A stretch of DNA of 64,000 nt, taken from NCBI GenBank assembly GCA_031413495.1, contig JANOFE010000178.1:1-64000 (forward strand). The letters run 5' to 3'. A program made the position numbers and the translations under genes. A model generated the notes under the pieces. The model was not told where the DNA came from and ran no database searches. It saw only the letters and a list, made by a program, of their open reading frames with translations. Below are positions 17,309 to 26,061 of the stretch, in pieces. Positions within the stretch are counted from its first letter, which is position 1; every line of letters starts with the position of its first letter. Source of the stretch: JACMNW01 sp031413495. Its GTDB lineage: Bacteria; Pseudomonadota; Alphaproteobacteria; Rhodobacterales; Rhodobacteraceae.

Positions 17309-18783
17309 TGCAAGATCATGATCGCGCGGGCGGGTATTGGGGGGCGATTTATGCTTTCTGTGCCGTTAAGGGATTGCAGGTTGTCATCGACGGCCCGGTG
17401 GGCTGTGAGAACCTGCCAGTGACATCAGTTTTGCATTATACCGACGGTTTGCCGCCGCATGAATTGCCGATTGTGGTGACGGGGCTTGGTGAAGAAGAAC
17501 TTGGCCGCGATGGCACCGAAGGGGCTATGCGCCGGGCGTGGAAAACGCTGGACCCGGCTTTGCCTGCGGTTGTGGTGACAGGGTCGATTGCCGAGATGAT
17601 CGGCGGTGGTGTCACCCCGATGGGCACCAACATCCAACGTTTCCTGCCGCGCACGATTGATGAAGATCAGTGGGAATGCGCCGACCGGGCGATGACTTGG
17701 ATCTTTACCGAATTCGGTATGACCAAGGGCCGGATGCCGCCCGAGGCGAAGCGTGATGAGGGGCAAGAGCCGCGCGTCAATATCCTTGGGCCGATGTACG
17801 GCGTGTTCAATATGGCGAGCGACCTGCACGAAATTCGCAGGCTGGTTGAGGGCATTGGCGCCGATGTGAACATGGTGATGCCGCTGGGTGCCCATGTGGC
17901 CGAGATGCGGCATTTGGTGAATGCGGATGTGAACATCTGTATGTACCGCGAATTTGGCCGGGGCTTAAGCGAGGTGTTGGGCAAGCCTTATCTGCAAGCA
18001 CCGATTGGGATGGATAGCACGACGTCGTTCCTGCGCAAGCTGGGCGAAATGCTGGGGCTGGACCCGGAGCCGTTTATCGAGCGGGAAAAGCATTCGACGC
18101 TGAAACCGGTTTGGGATTTGTGGCGTTCTGTGACCCAAGATTTCTTTGCAACGGCCAGCTTTGGCATCGTGGCGAATGAAACCTATGCGCGGGGGATCAG
18201 GAATTACCTTGAATCCGATTTGGGCCTGCCTTGTGCGTTTGCAGTGGCACGGACGCGGGGCAAAAAGACTGACAACAACGCTGTGCGCGCGATGATGCGC
18301 CAGCACCGGCCCCTGATCGTGATGGGGTCGATCAATGAGAAGATGTATCTGGCGGAACTGAAGGGCGGCTTTGGGCCGGCCCCCAGTTTCATCGCGGCGT
18401 CGTTTCCCGGCGCAGCGATCCGTCGCGCGACTGGCACGCCGTTCATGGGTTACGCCGGGGCCGTCTGGATATTGCAAGAAGTTTGCAACGGGTTGTTTGA
18501 TGCGCTGTTCCATATTCTGCCGCTGGGCACCGATATGGATAGTGCGGCGGCGACCCCCACCACCCTGCGGCGCGATTTCCCTTGGGATGTTGATGCGCAG
18601 GCCGAACTGGACCGGATCGTTTCTGAACACCCGGTTCTGACCCAAATTTCCGCAGCCCGCACCTTGAGGGACGCCGCCGAAAAGGCCGCGCTTGATAGTG
18701 GCGCAGAGCGGGTTTTACGCGAAACGGTGGAGGCCCTTCGGGGCCCCGGCCAAAGACCAGCCGTTGATGGAGGAAAACCATGA
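17302..18783 (+). CDS. bchZ: Chlorophyllide a reductase subunit BchZ
   Basis: BchZ is the second NifDK-like subunit of chlorophyllide a reductase. The 493-residue protein starts MLVQDHDRAGGYWGAIYAF and has Cys20 and Cys35 (GPVGCENLPVTS), typical cluster-binding positions for this subunit. A GGGGGTGA ribosome-binding site lies directly upstream of the ATG. Its stop overlaps the pufQ start (ATGA), tying the bacteriochlorophyll operon to the puf operon. In Rhodobacter the puf promoter lies upstream of pufQ, inside bchZ; I could not assign it here by eye. Confidence 0.95.
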   Translation: MLVQDHDRAGGYWGAIYAFCAVKGLQVVIDGPVGCENLPVTSVLHYTDGLPPHELPIVVTGLGEEELGRDGTEGAMRRAWKTLDPALPAVVVTGSIAEMIGGGVTPMGTNIQRFLPRTIDEDQWECADRAMTWIFTEFGMTKGRMPPEAKRDEGQEPRVNILGPMYGVFNMASDLHEIRRLVEGIGADVNMVMPLGAHVAEMRHLVNADVNICMYREFGRGLSEVLGKPYLQAPIGMDSTTSFLRKLGEMLGLDPEPFIEREKHSTLKPVWDLWRSVTQDFFATASFGIVANETYARGIRNYLESDLGLPCAFAVARTRGKKTDNNAVRAMMRQHRPLIVMGSINEKMYLAELKGGFGPAPSFIAASFPGAAIRRATGTPFMGYAGAVWILQEVCNGLFDALFHILPLGTDMDSAAATPTTLRRDFPWDVDAQAELDRIVSEHPVLTQISAARTLRDAAEKAALDSGAERVLRETVEALRGPGQRPAVDGGKP

Positions 18784-19013
18784 CTAACCACAGCACGAAC
18801 GGGGTTGAAGCCCACGCAGAGCACCATCCGGCGCGCACGCCGCATGCCGAGTTCTATGTGTATTTTGCCCTGATATTTCTTGTCGCCACGCCGTTTTCGA
18901 TCCTTGGGTGGATTGCCAGCGCTGTGACGCAAGGCGAGATGCCGGACCAAAACGCGATTTCGCGGGCCTGGTCCGAGGCACAGGCGATTACGCCACTGAT
19001 TTTCCGGGCCTAA
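18780..19013 (+). CDS. pufQ: PufQ, bacteriochlorophyll synthesis/assembly protein
   Basis: PufQ is a small membrane protein needed for normal bacteriochlorophyll levels and for formation of the RC-LH1 complex; it is thought to carry or regulate pigment precursors. The 77 residues hold one membrane span near residues 27-49 (FYVYFALIFLVATPFSILGW) and end ITPLIFRA, close to known PufQ proteins. It overlaps the bchZ stop and lies 121 bp before pufB, as in Rhodobacter. Confidence 0.9.
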   Translation: MTNHSTNGVEAHAEHHPARTPHAEFYVYFALIFLVATPFSILGWIASAVTQGEMPDQNAISRAWSEAQAITPLIFRA

Positions 19014-19090
19014 CGGGCCGGATACGTCTTTTGCCCGCCCCGCCACTTGGGGAGGGTAAATCGCTGGGGGGGAAACCTGCCTGGCAACCC

Positions 19091-19109
19091 CGCCGCAGGG
19101 ATTGCGGCG
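19091..19109 (+). other. RNA hairpin upstream of pufB
   Basis: A perfect 7-bp stem CGCCGCA/TGCGGCG with a GGGAT loop lies 26 bp before the pufB start, between pufQ and pufB. In Rhodobacter, 5' structure in this untranslated region protects the pufBA messenger from RNase E. The role here is inferred from position. Confidence 0.55.
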
Positions 19110-19134
19110 TCAGCTTGCCCATCCGGAGGATAGT

Positions 19135-19284
19135 ATGGCTGATAGATCCGACCTGAGTTTCACAGGTCTTACAGACGAACAAGCGCAGGAACTACACTCC
19201 GTCTACATGAGCGGGCTTTGGTTGTTCACAACCATCGCAGTCGTTGCTCATTTGGCAGTGTGGATCTGGCGTCCGTGGCTTTGA
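19135..19284 (+). CDS. pufB: Light-harvesting 1 beta subunit PufB
   Basis: This 49-residue antenna polypeptide pairs with PufA to bind bacteriochlorophyll a in the LH1 ring. It has the typical polar N-terminus, a conserved GLTDEQAQELHSVY stretch, one membrane span, the bacteriochlorophyll ligand His39 and the C-terminal IWRPWL. ATG 19135 has a GGAGGA ribosome-binding site eight bases upstream; the 11 extra in-frame codons before it are not antenna-like. It is followed by pufA after 14 bp. Confidence 0.97.
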   Translation: MADRSDLSFTGLTDEQAQELHSVYMSGLWLFTTIAVVAHLAVWIWRPWL

Positions 19285-19298
19285 GGGGGAGATAGAAC

Positions 19299-19484
19299 AT
19301 GTCCAAGTTTTACAAAATCTGGCTGATCTTTGATCCGCGTCGCGTTTTCGTGGCGCAAGGGGTTTTCCTCTTCCTGTTGGCAGCGATGATTCACCTCGTC
19401 CTGCTGAGCACACCTGGTTACAACTGGCTTGAAGAAGCAGGCGCCCGCAATATGGCACCCGCTGAAGCAGCGCCGGCACCGTAA
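19299..19484 (+). CDS. pufA: Light-harvesting 1 alpha subunit PufA
   Basis: The 61-residue LH1 alpha polypeptide begins MSKFYKIWLIFDPRRVFVAQ, the standard family N-terminus, with one membrane span and the bacteriochlorophyll ligand His32. The C-terminal tail is alanine- and proline-rich (about 14 residues), as in other Rhodobacter proteins. A GGGGGAG ribosome-binding site precedes it. A strong hairpin follows the stop, separating the abundant pufBA message from pufLMX. Confidence 0.97.
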   Translation: MSKFYKIWLIFDPRRVFVAQGVFLFLLAAMIHLVLLSTPGYNWLEEAGARNMAPAEAAPAP

Positions 19485-19497
19485 CTGGACTTCACCT

Positions 19498-19532
19498 GTT
19501 GCGGGCGGCCCCTACAAACGGCCGCCCGTAAC
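19498..19532 (+). other. Intercistronic stabilising hairpin between pufA and pufL
   Basis: GTTGCGGGCGGCC and GGCCGCCCGTAAC form a 13-bp stem (one G-T wobble) with a 9-base loop, starting 14 bp after the pufA stop. There is no T-run, so it is not a classical terminator. Hairpins at this place in Rhodobacter block 3' exonucleases and raise antenna over reaction-centre mRNA; the same role is inferred here. Confidence 0.75.
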
Positions 19533-19612
19533 GACCAACCAACAATTATGGACGGCACCGGTGTTGCGTGATGCGCATCGGCATAGCCTCCTCGCCAGAC
19601 GGAGAGGGAAGC

Positions 19613-20461
19613 ATGGCACTGCTCAGCTTCGAGAGAAAATACCGGGTGCCGGGTGGCACGCTTGTCGGTGGAAACTTGTTCGACTTTTGGGTCGGGCCGT
19701 TTTATGTCGGCTTTTTCGGGGTCACCGCATTTTTCTTCGCGGTCCTTGGAACAATTCTGATTTTTTACGGGGCGGCGCTGCAAGGCACTTGGAACCCGTG
19801 GCTGATCTCTATCAATCCGCCGGCCATTGAATTGGGGCTTGCTGCAGCACCGCTGCGCGAGGGTGGGTTGTGGCAGATCATCTCAATCTGCGCCTTTGGA
19901 TCGTTCGTATCCTGGGCGCTGCGCGAAGTTGAGATTTGCCGCAAGCTGGGCATGGGGTATCATGTGCCCTTTGCCTTTGGGTTTGCCATTCTGGCTTACG
20001 TGACACTGGTGTTCATCCGACCCGTGTTGATGGGGGCTTGGGGATATGCGTTTCCCTATGGCATCTTCAGCCATCTCGATTGGGTCAGCAACACCGGCTA
20101 CCAATACGGCAACTTCCACTACAACCCGGCGCATATGCTGGCGGTGTCGTTCTTCTTTACCACCGCTTTGGCATTGTCGTTGCATGGGGCGTTGATCTTG
20201 TCGGCGGCGAACCCTGAAAAGGGCAAAGAGATGCGGACGCCTGACCATGAGGATACCTTCTTTCGCGATCTGATCGGCTATTCGGTTGGCACGCTTGGTA
20301 TTCACCGTCTGGGTCTTTTGCTGGCGCTGAATGCCACATTCTGGTCGGCGGTTTGTATCGTTATCTCGGGCACCATCTGGTTTGATCAATGGATCGTGTG
20401 GTGGGACTGGTGGCTTGAATTGCCATGGTGGGCCGGCATTGAGGGAGGCGTAAATGGCTGA
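19613..20461 (+). CDS. pufL: Photosynthetic reaction centre L subunit
   Basis: PufL is one of the two membrane subunits that hold the special pair, accessory pigments and quinones of the type-II reaction centre. The 282-residue protein begins MALLSFERKYRVPGGTLVGG and contains five membrane helices, with conserved HLDWVSNTGYQYGNFHYNPAHM carrying pigment-ligand histidines and RDLIGYSVGTLGIHRLG carrying an iron ligand. ATG 19613 follows GGAGAGGGA. Its last 8 bp overlap pufM, consistent with coupled, equal expression. Confidence 0.97.
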   Translation: MALLSFERKYRVPGGTLVGGNLFDFWVGPFYVGFFGVTAFFFAVLGTILIFYGAALQGTWNPWLISINPPAIELGLAAAPLREGGLWQIISICAFGSFVSWALREVEICRKLGMGYHVPFAFGFAILAYVTLVFIRPVLMGAWGYAFPYGIFSHLDWVSNTGYQYGNFHYNPAHMLAVSFFFTTALALSLHGALILSAANPEKGKEMRTPDHEDTFFRDLIGYSVGTLGIHRLGLLLALNATFWSAVCIVISGTIWFDQWIVWWDWWLELPWWAGIEGGVNG

Positions 20462-21377
20462 GTATCAAAATATCTTCACCCAAGTTCAGGTTCGTGCAGC
20501 ACCTGAGATGGGGATGGTCGAAGGCGTCGATCTGTCTAACCGCAGCAATGGCGCGCGCTTTTCCACTCTTGCGGGATGGTTTGGCAACGCGCAACTGGGG
20601 CCGATTTACCTTGGCACATTCGGGGTGATCGGGCTTGGCGCGGGGGCCATCTGGTTTCTGATGGTGGGGGCGTGGTTCTGGGATCAGGCGGGGTACAATC
20701 CGGCGGTGTTCCTGCGCGATCTGTTCTGGCTGTCGCTTGATCCGCCATCGGCAGATTACGGCCTGCGCATGCCGCCATTGCGAGAGGGGGGCTATTTCCT
20801 GATTGCGTCGTTCTTTCTGCTGATCTCGGTCTGTTCCTGGTGGGTGCGCACATACCTTCGTGCCGCTGCCTTGGGCATGGGCAAACATGTGGCCTGGGCC
20901 TTTGCCAGCGCCATCTGGTTGTTTTTGGTGCTTGGCCTGATCCGGCCCGTGCTGATGGGGTCTTGGTCGGAAGCCGTGCCTTATGGCATTTTCACGCATC
21001 TGGACTGGACCAACAACTTTTCGCTGACCTATGGCAACCTGTTCTACAACCCGTTCCACGCGCTGAGCATTGCGTTCCTTTATGGATCGGCGCTGCTGTT
21101 TGCGATGCACGGGGCGACCATTCTGGCGGTCAGCCGTTTCGGCGGCGACCGCGAGTTGGAACAGATTGTTGACCGGGGAACTGCATCTGAACGCGCCGCC
21201 TTGTTCTGGCGCTGGACGATGGGCTTCAACGCGACGATGGAAGGCATTCACCGTTGGGCGTGGTGGTTTGCAGTGTTGGTGACGCTAACCGGCGGGATCG
21301 GCATTCTGTTGACCGGAACGGTTGTTGATAACTGGTATGTCTGGGCGCAGGACCACGGCTATGCGCCGTTGGATTGA
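20454..21377 (+). CDS. pufM: Photosynthetic reaction centre M subunit
   Basis: PufM pairs with PufL in the reaction centre core. The 307 residues start MAEYQNIFTQVQVRAAPEMG and show five membrane helices with HLDWTNNFSLTYGNLFYNPFH and the later MGFNATMEGIHRWAWW iron- and quinone-site region. The length matches Rhodobacter PufM, without the C-terminal extension that would precede a pufC gene. The gene overlaps pufL by 8 bp and is followed by pufX 12 bp on. Confidence 0.97.
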   Translation: MAEYQNIFTQVQVRAAPEMGMVEGVDLSNRSNGARFSTLAGWFGNAQLGPIYLGTFGVIGLGAGAIWFLMVGAWFWDQAGYNPAVFLRDLFWLSLDPPSADYGLRMPPLREGGYFLIASFFLLISVCSWWVRTYLRAAALGMGKHVAWAFASAIWLFLVLGLIRPVLMGSWSEAVPYGIFTHLDWTNNFSLTYGNLFYNPFHALSIAFLYGSALLFAMHGATILAVSRFGGDRELEQIVDRGTASERAALFWRWTMGFNATMEGIHRWAWWFAVLVTLTGGIGILLTGTVVDNWYVWAQDHGYAPLD

Positions 21378-21389
21378 GGGGAGGCAGGG

Positions 21390-21623
21390 ATGACATACAA
21401 ACCCTATGACAGCGAAGAAAACCACAAGGTGCTGTTGTTCGTCTGGGCACTGCGGCAAACATTGCGGGGCGTTGGTTGGGCCTGTGCAGGGTTCGTGGTT
21501 GTGATCGGCATTTATGTGTTTTTGCGCATTGCTGCCGGGTTTCTGCCGCCGGAAAGCAAGGAAGCACCGTCGCCCTACGGCGCAATAGAGCAAGCAATAC
21601 CAGCGGACCTGCGCATCGCTTAG
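21390..21623 (+). CDS. pufX: PufX, RC-LH1 core assembly protein
   Basis: PufX is a single-span protein that opens the LH1 ring for quinone exchange and organises RC-LH1 dimers or monomers; it is known only from part of the Rhodobacteraceae. The 77 residues have a charged N-terminus, one membrane span near residues 27-50 containing a glycine (RGVGWACAGFVVVIGIYVFL), and a tail with PPESKEAPSPYGAIEQ, which resembles known PufX tails. GGGGAGGCAGGG precedes the ATG. Sequence identity within this family is low, so the call leans on size, span and place after pufM. Confidence 0.88.
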   Translation: MTYKPYDSEENHKVLLFVWALRQTLRGVGWACAGFVVVIGIYVFLRIAAGFLPPESKEAPSPYGAIEQAIPADLRIA

Positions 21624-21743
21624 GTGCGCGTCCGTGACCAGGGCGGGTGTTTTCGGCCTGGTTGCACCCATTCGGGCCACATTGCCGGCCCGTTTCCGTG
21701 GCGAGATTTGCCCGGTTCCCTACCTGTTGGCGACAGGGACCTG

Positions 21744-21778
21744 GTGCCGTGTGGTCAGACCTGCACGGCATCTTTTTT
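21744..21778 (+). terminator. Rho-independent terminator after pufX
   Basis: TGCCGTG (21745-21751) pairs with CACGGCA (21764-21770) around a 12-base loop and is followed by TCTTTTTT. It ends the puf transcript about 120 bp after pufX and 17 bp before dxs. Because the dxs ribosome-binding site (AAGGA) comes right behind it, dxs is probably reached only by read-through or has its own weak promoter. Confidence 0.75.
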
Positions 21779-21794
21779 GGTTTAAGGATCCAGT

Positions 21795-23723
21795 ATGTCA
21801 GAGACACCCATTCTTGACCGCGTGGCAGGCCCTGCCGATCTGAAGCGTCTTAGTGATTCCGAACTGGGCCTGCTGGCGGGTGAGTTGCGGCGCGAAGTGA
21901 TTTCGGTGGTGTCGGAAACCGGCGGGCACTTGGGATCTTCGCTGGGGGTGGTTGAACTGTCGGTGGCCATTCACGCGGTGTTCAATGCGCCGGTGGACAA
22001 GCTGATCTGGGACGTGGGCCACCAATGTTATCCGCATAAAATTCTGACCGGGCGCCGGGCAAAGATGCGGACGTTGCGGCAGGGTGGCGGGTTGTCGGGT
22101 TTCACCAAGCGGTCGGAGTCTGATTTTGACCCGTTCGGGGCTGCGCATTCATCAACCTCAATCTCGGCAGCGCTTGGGTTTGCGATGGGGCGCGAGCTGG
22201 GCCAGCCGGTGGGCGATACGATTGCGGTCATTGGGGACGGGGCCATTACGGCGGGCATGGCCTATGAGGCGATGAACCATGCGGGGCATCTGAAAAAACG
22301 GCTGTTTGTGATCTTGAATGACAACGATATGTCGATAGCACCGCCGGTGGGGGCGATGTCGAAATACCTGCTGGGGCTGTCTGCCGGATCGCCCTTCGCG
22401 GCCCTTAAGGCGGCCGCCGAGGGATTTGAGGCAGTGCTGCCCGGCCCATTGCGCGATGGCGCACGCCGGGCGCGGGCCTTGGTCACCGGCATGCCGGGTG
22501 GCGGCACGTTGTTTGAGGAATTGGGCTTTAGCTATATCGGGCCGATTGACGGGCATGATATGCCGCAGCTTTTGGCCACCCTGCGCGCGGCACGGGCACG
22601 CGCGACCGGGCCGGTACTGATCCACGCGGTCACGGTGAAGGGCAAGGGCTTTGCGCCCGCCGAAAGTGCCGCCGACAAGTATCACGGGGTGGCCAAGTTT
22701 GATGTGGCCACCGGGGTGCAGGCGAAATCAAAATCCAATGCGCCCGCCTATACGAACGTATTTGGCAACACCCTGACCGATGAGGCCGCGCGCGACCCGC
22801 GCATCGTGGCGATTACGGCGGCGATGCCATCCGGCACCGGCCTTGACATCATGGCCGCGCGCTTTCCGGGCCGGGTGTTTGATGTGGGGATTGCGGAGCA
22901 GCATGGTGTGACCTTTGCGGCAGGCTTGGCCGCGTCTGGCATGCGGCCGTTTTGCGCGATTTATTCGACCTTTCTGCAACGGGGCTATGATCAGATCGTG
23001 CATGACGTGGCCTTGCAGGGCTTGCCCGTGCGCTTTGCCATCGACCGGGCGGGGTTGGTGGGCCAGGACGGGGCCACGCATGCCGGTGCGTTTGATGTGG
23101 GGTTTCTGGCCAACCTGCCGGGCTTTACGGTGATGGCGGCAGGCGATGAGGCGGAGTTGATGCATATGGTGGCCACCGCCGTGGTGCATGACGACGGGCC
23201 GATTGCGTTTCGCTATCCGCGCGGCGAAGGTGCAGGGGTTGAATTGCCGAGCCGGGGGCAGGCGCTGCAAATTGGCCGCGGCCGGGTGATGGTGGAAGGC
23301 ACCGATGTGGCGATCCTGTCGTTCGGGGCGCATCTGAACGAGGCTTTGAAGGCCGCCGAACTGCTGGGGGCGGCGGGGGTCAGCGTGACGGTGGCGGATG
23401 CGCGGTTTGCCAAGCCGCTGGATACCGGGTTGATTGATCAGCTGTGCCGCCATCACGCGGCGTTGATCACGCTGGAGCAGGGGGCGACGGGTGGGTTTGG
23501 CGCGCAGGTGCTGCATTATCTGGCAAACTCGGGGGGGTTGGATCATGGCATCGCGCTGCGCACCATGACATTGCCAGACCGCTTTATTGATCAGGCAAGC
23601 CCGGCTGCGATGAATGCCGAGGCCGGGTTGCTTGCGGCGGATATCGTGCGGGTGGTCGCGGGGGCCTATAAGCCGAGACGCCAGCGCCAGCCCGCTCAGG
23701 GGGTAAAACCCCGGTTGGTTTGA
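21795..23723 (+). CDS. dxs: 1-deoxy-D-xylulose-5-phosphate synthase
   Basis: Dxs is the thiamine-diphosphate enzyme that joins pyruvate and glyceraldehyde-3-phosphate in the first step of the MEP isoprenoid pathway, supplying carotenoid and bacteriochlorophyll tails. The 642-residue protein has the TPP motif GDGAITAGMAYEAMNHAG near residue 149, the transketolase-type pyrimidine domain with GIAEQHGVTFAAG, and a C-terminal domain. Its location behind pufX copies the Rhodobacter arrangement. A genome usually has a second dxs; none is in this window. Confidence 0.96.
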   Translation: MSETPILDRVAGPADLKRLSDSELGLLAGELRREVISVVSETGGHLGSSLGVVELSVAIHAVFNAPVDKLIWDVGHQCYPHKILTGRRAKMRTLRQGGGLSGFTKRSESDFDPFGAAHSSTSISAALGFAMGRELGQPVGDTIAVIGDGAITAGMAYEAMNHAGHLKKRLFVILNDNDMSIAPPVGAMSKYLLGLSAGSPFAALKAAAEGFEAVLPGPLRDGARRARALVTGMPGGGTLFEELGFSYIGPIDGHDMPQLLATLRAARARATGPVLIHAVTVKGKGFAPAESAADKYHGVAKFDVATGVQAKSKSNAPAYTNVFGNTLTDEAARDPRIVAITAAMPSGTGLDIMAARFPGRVFDVGIAEQHGVTFAAGLAASGMRPFCAIYSTFLQRGYDQIVHDVALQGLPVRFAIDRAGLVGQDGATHAGAFDVGFLANLPGFTVMAAGDEAELMHMVATAVVHDDGPIAFRYPRGEGAGVELPSRGQALQIGRGRVMVEGTDVAILSFGAHLNEALKAAELLGAAGVSVTVADARFAKPLDTGLIDQLCRHHAALITLEQGATGGFGAQVLHYLANSGGLDHGIALRTMTLPDRFIDQASPAAMNAEAGLLAADIVRVVAGAYKPRRQRQPAQGVKPRLV

Positions 23724-23852
23724 GGCGATTTCCTGCGAGGATGGGGGTACAAGCCCCTTGCGAACGCTCAGCTATCAGGCCGCATCGCCCGTTGCCGATG
23801 GCTGCGATCTGTGCCACATAAGCGCTGACTTCCATTGGCTGATGAGTATCGC

Positions 23853-24506
23853 ATGACGGATTTTTCCAATCGCCGCACGATGATGGTCGACACACAAGTG
23901 CGGCCATCTGATGTGACCAAGTTTCCGATCATCGAGGCGATGCTGACGATCCCGCGCGAGGCCTATGTGCCGGCGGCGGCGCGCGAGGCCGCCTATATGG
24001 GAGAGAATTTGACCATTGGCGCGGGCCGCGTGATGCTGGAGCCCAGAACGCTGGCAAAGATGCTGGATGCGCTGGATATTCAGCCCACGGATGTGGTGTT
24101 GGATGTGGGATGTGGTTTGGGGTATTCCAGTGCTGTGATGGCACGGTTCGCCGATGCCGTGGTGGCAGTGGAAAGTGACGCGGACCTCGCGGCCGAGGCG
24201 GAGCGTATTATGGTGGCCCAGGGGGTCGATAATGCCGCCGTGATCTGCGGGCCCTTGGCGGCGGGTGCGGCCAAGCACGGGCCCTATGATGTGGTTACTG
24301 TGCAAGGCGGCGTCGAGACGGTGCCTGCGGCGTTGTTGGATCAGATCAAGGATGGCGGGCGGATTGCCTGCATCTTTATGGAAGGCGCATTGGGTGTGGT
24401 GCGCATCGGCCATAAGCGGAATGGCACGGTTGGCTGGCGGTATTCCTTCAACGCTGGTGCGCCGGTGCTGCAAGGCTTTGCAGCAACCCGTATTTTTGCC
24501 CTTTGA
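23853..24506 (+). CDS. Protein-L-isoaspartate O-methyltransferase-family protein
   Basis: A 217-residue class-I SAM methyltransferase of the PCMT family. It has VLDVGCGLGYSSAVMARF near residue 80 as SAM motif I and the family's N-terminal FSNRRTMMVDTQVRPSDV stretch. In Rhodobacterales this shorter paralogue is regularly found next to a TolC-like gene, as here, and its true substrate is not proven. ATG 23853 is preferred to a TTG six codons upstream. The typical PCMT substrate-binding loop is not obvious, so repair of isoaspartyl residues is uncertain. Confidence 0.85.
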   Translation: MTDFSNRRTMMVDTQVRPSDVTKFPIIEAMLTIPREAYVPAAAREAAYMGENLTIGAGRVMLEPRTLAKMLDALDIQPTDVVLDVGCGLGYSSAVMARFADAVVAVESDADLAAEAERIMVAQGVDNAAVICGPLAAGAAKHGPYDVVTVQGGVETVPAALLDQIKDGGRIACIFMEGALGVVRIGHKRNGTVGWRYSFNAGAPVLQGFAATRIFAL

Positions 24507-24566
24507 AACCTGGCCCCGCACCCCTATCTGGTGCAAAGGGCGTTACTATTTAGCGGAGCCGACACC

Positions 24567-25940
24567 ATGATGCGGACGATTTTTTGCGGTCTAGTGGCAG
24601 TGTTGATGGTAGTGGCCCCAATGGCGCGGGCGGAAACGCTGGCGGATGCGCTGATCGCGGCGTATCGCAATTCCAACCTGCTGGATCAAAACCGCGCTGT
24701 GCTGCGGGCGGCGGATGAGGATGTGGCAATTGCCGTGTCCGATTTGCGCCCGGTCATCGCCTTTGCGGCGCAAGCAGGCTATGCCCGGTCAGAATTTTTG
24801 AACCCGGTCGGCGGGCGTGCGGTGTCTGAAGGTTTGAATTCCAGCATCAGCCTGACGGCGGATTTTACCCTGCTTGATTTTGGTCGTAACGCGGTTGCGG
24901 TTGAGGTGGCAAAAGAAAGCGTGCTTGCCACACGCGAGGCGCTGGTTGCGGTGGAACAGGGGGTGCTGCTGTCAGCGGTGCAGGCCTATGTCGATGTGCG
25001 CTTGGCACAGGAAATAGTCGGGTTGCGGCAAAGCAATTTCCGGCTGATCACCCAAGAGTTGCGCGCGGCGGGCGACCGGTTTGAAGTGGGCGAGATCACC
25101 CGCACCGATGTGGCGATTGCCGAGGCGCGTCTGGCGTCATCGCGCGCGTCACTGGCGGCGGCGGAAGGCGATCTGATGGTGGCGCGGGAAAGCTATAAGG
25201 CGGCAACCGGGGCCTATCCGGGGCGGTTGGCGGGATTGCCTGCGACGCCGAAAACCGCGCGGTCGTTGAATGATGCGCAAGCCGTGGCACAGCGCACGCA
25301 TCCGGCGATTAGGCAGGCACAGCGGGAGGTGACCATTGCAGACCTGAATGTGGCGCGCGGCAAGGCGGGGATGAAGCCCAGCCTGACCGCGCGGGCGACA
25401 CTTTCGGTGGATGGTGACGGGTTAGACAATCAGAGCCTTGGCCTGAATCTGAACCAGACCCTTTATGCGGGAGGCAAGTTGTCGGCGCTTTACCGCAAAG
25501 CCTTGGCCGGGCGGGACGCATCGCGCGCGGGCCTGCACCAGACATCGGTGCAGGTGGCGCAGAATGTGGGCAATGCCTGGGCCAACCTTGCGGTGACGGC
25601 GGCCAGCATTGATGCCAGCAGCCGCCAGATCATGGCCGCGCAAACCGCCTTCGATGGCGTGCGCGAAGAAGCGACACTGGGGGCACGCACAACGCTTGAT
25701 GTGCTGGACGCCGAACAGGAACTGCTCGACGCCCGCGCGTCACGGCTGGAGGCCGAAGCCGGGCGTTATGTGGGGGTTTATGTGCTGTTGTCATCGATGG
25801 GCCTGCTGACGGCGGATCATTTGCGGCTTGGCATCCCGACCTATGACCCGGCTGCCTATTACAACGCGGTTAAAACCGCCCCTGCGACATCGGCACAGGG
25901 CCGCAAGTTGGATAAAATCCTAGAGAAAATCGGCAATTGA
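24567..25940 (+). CDS. TolC-family outer-membrane efflux protein
   Basis: A 457-residue outer-membrane channel protein of the TolC family used by type-I secretion or tripartite efflux. Residues 1-22 form a signal peptide (MMRTIFCGLVAVLMVVAPMA, cleavage after ARA). The mature part shows the two tandem alpha-barrel repeats, the NxSLGLNLNQTLYAGG-type beta-strand motif near residue 300 and a long helical EEATLGARTTLDVLDAEQEL stretch. The start is the ATG before the signal peptide. It lies 60 bp after the methyltransferase; no inner-membrane partner is adjacent. Confidence 0.9.
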   Translation: MMRTIFCGLVAVLMVVAPMARAETLADALIAAYRNSNLLDQNRAVLRAADEDVAIAVSDLRPVIAFAAQAGYARSEFLNPVGGRAVSEGLNSSISLTADFTLLDFGRNAVAVEVAKESVLATREALVAVEQGVLLSAVQAYVDVRLAQEIVGLRQSNFRLITQELRAAGDRFEVGEITRTDVAIAEARLASSRASLAAAEGDLMVARESYKAATGAYPGRLAGLPATPKTARSLNDAQAVAQRTHPAIRQAQREVTIADLNVARGKAGMKPSLTARATLSVDGDGLDNQSLGLNLNQTLYAGGKLSALYRKALAGRDASRAGLHQTSVQVAQNVGNAWANLAVTAASIDASSRQIMAAQTAFDGVREEATLGARTTLDVLDAEQELLDARASRLEAEAGRYVGVYVLLSSMGLLTADHLRLGIPTYDPAAYYNAVKTAPATSAQGRKLDKILEKIGN

Positions 25941-26061
25941 TTGTTGCTTGGCTGGAAACCGCCGACGCACATTAAGGGTCTGGAAACGAATCCTCGTCAA
26001 GTTCTTGTGTAGGGACCGGGCGTCCAGTACACTTGCACCAAGAAAAATGATCGAGCGATTT

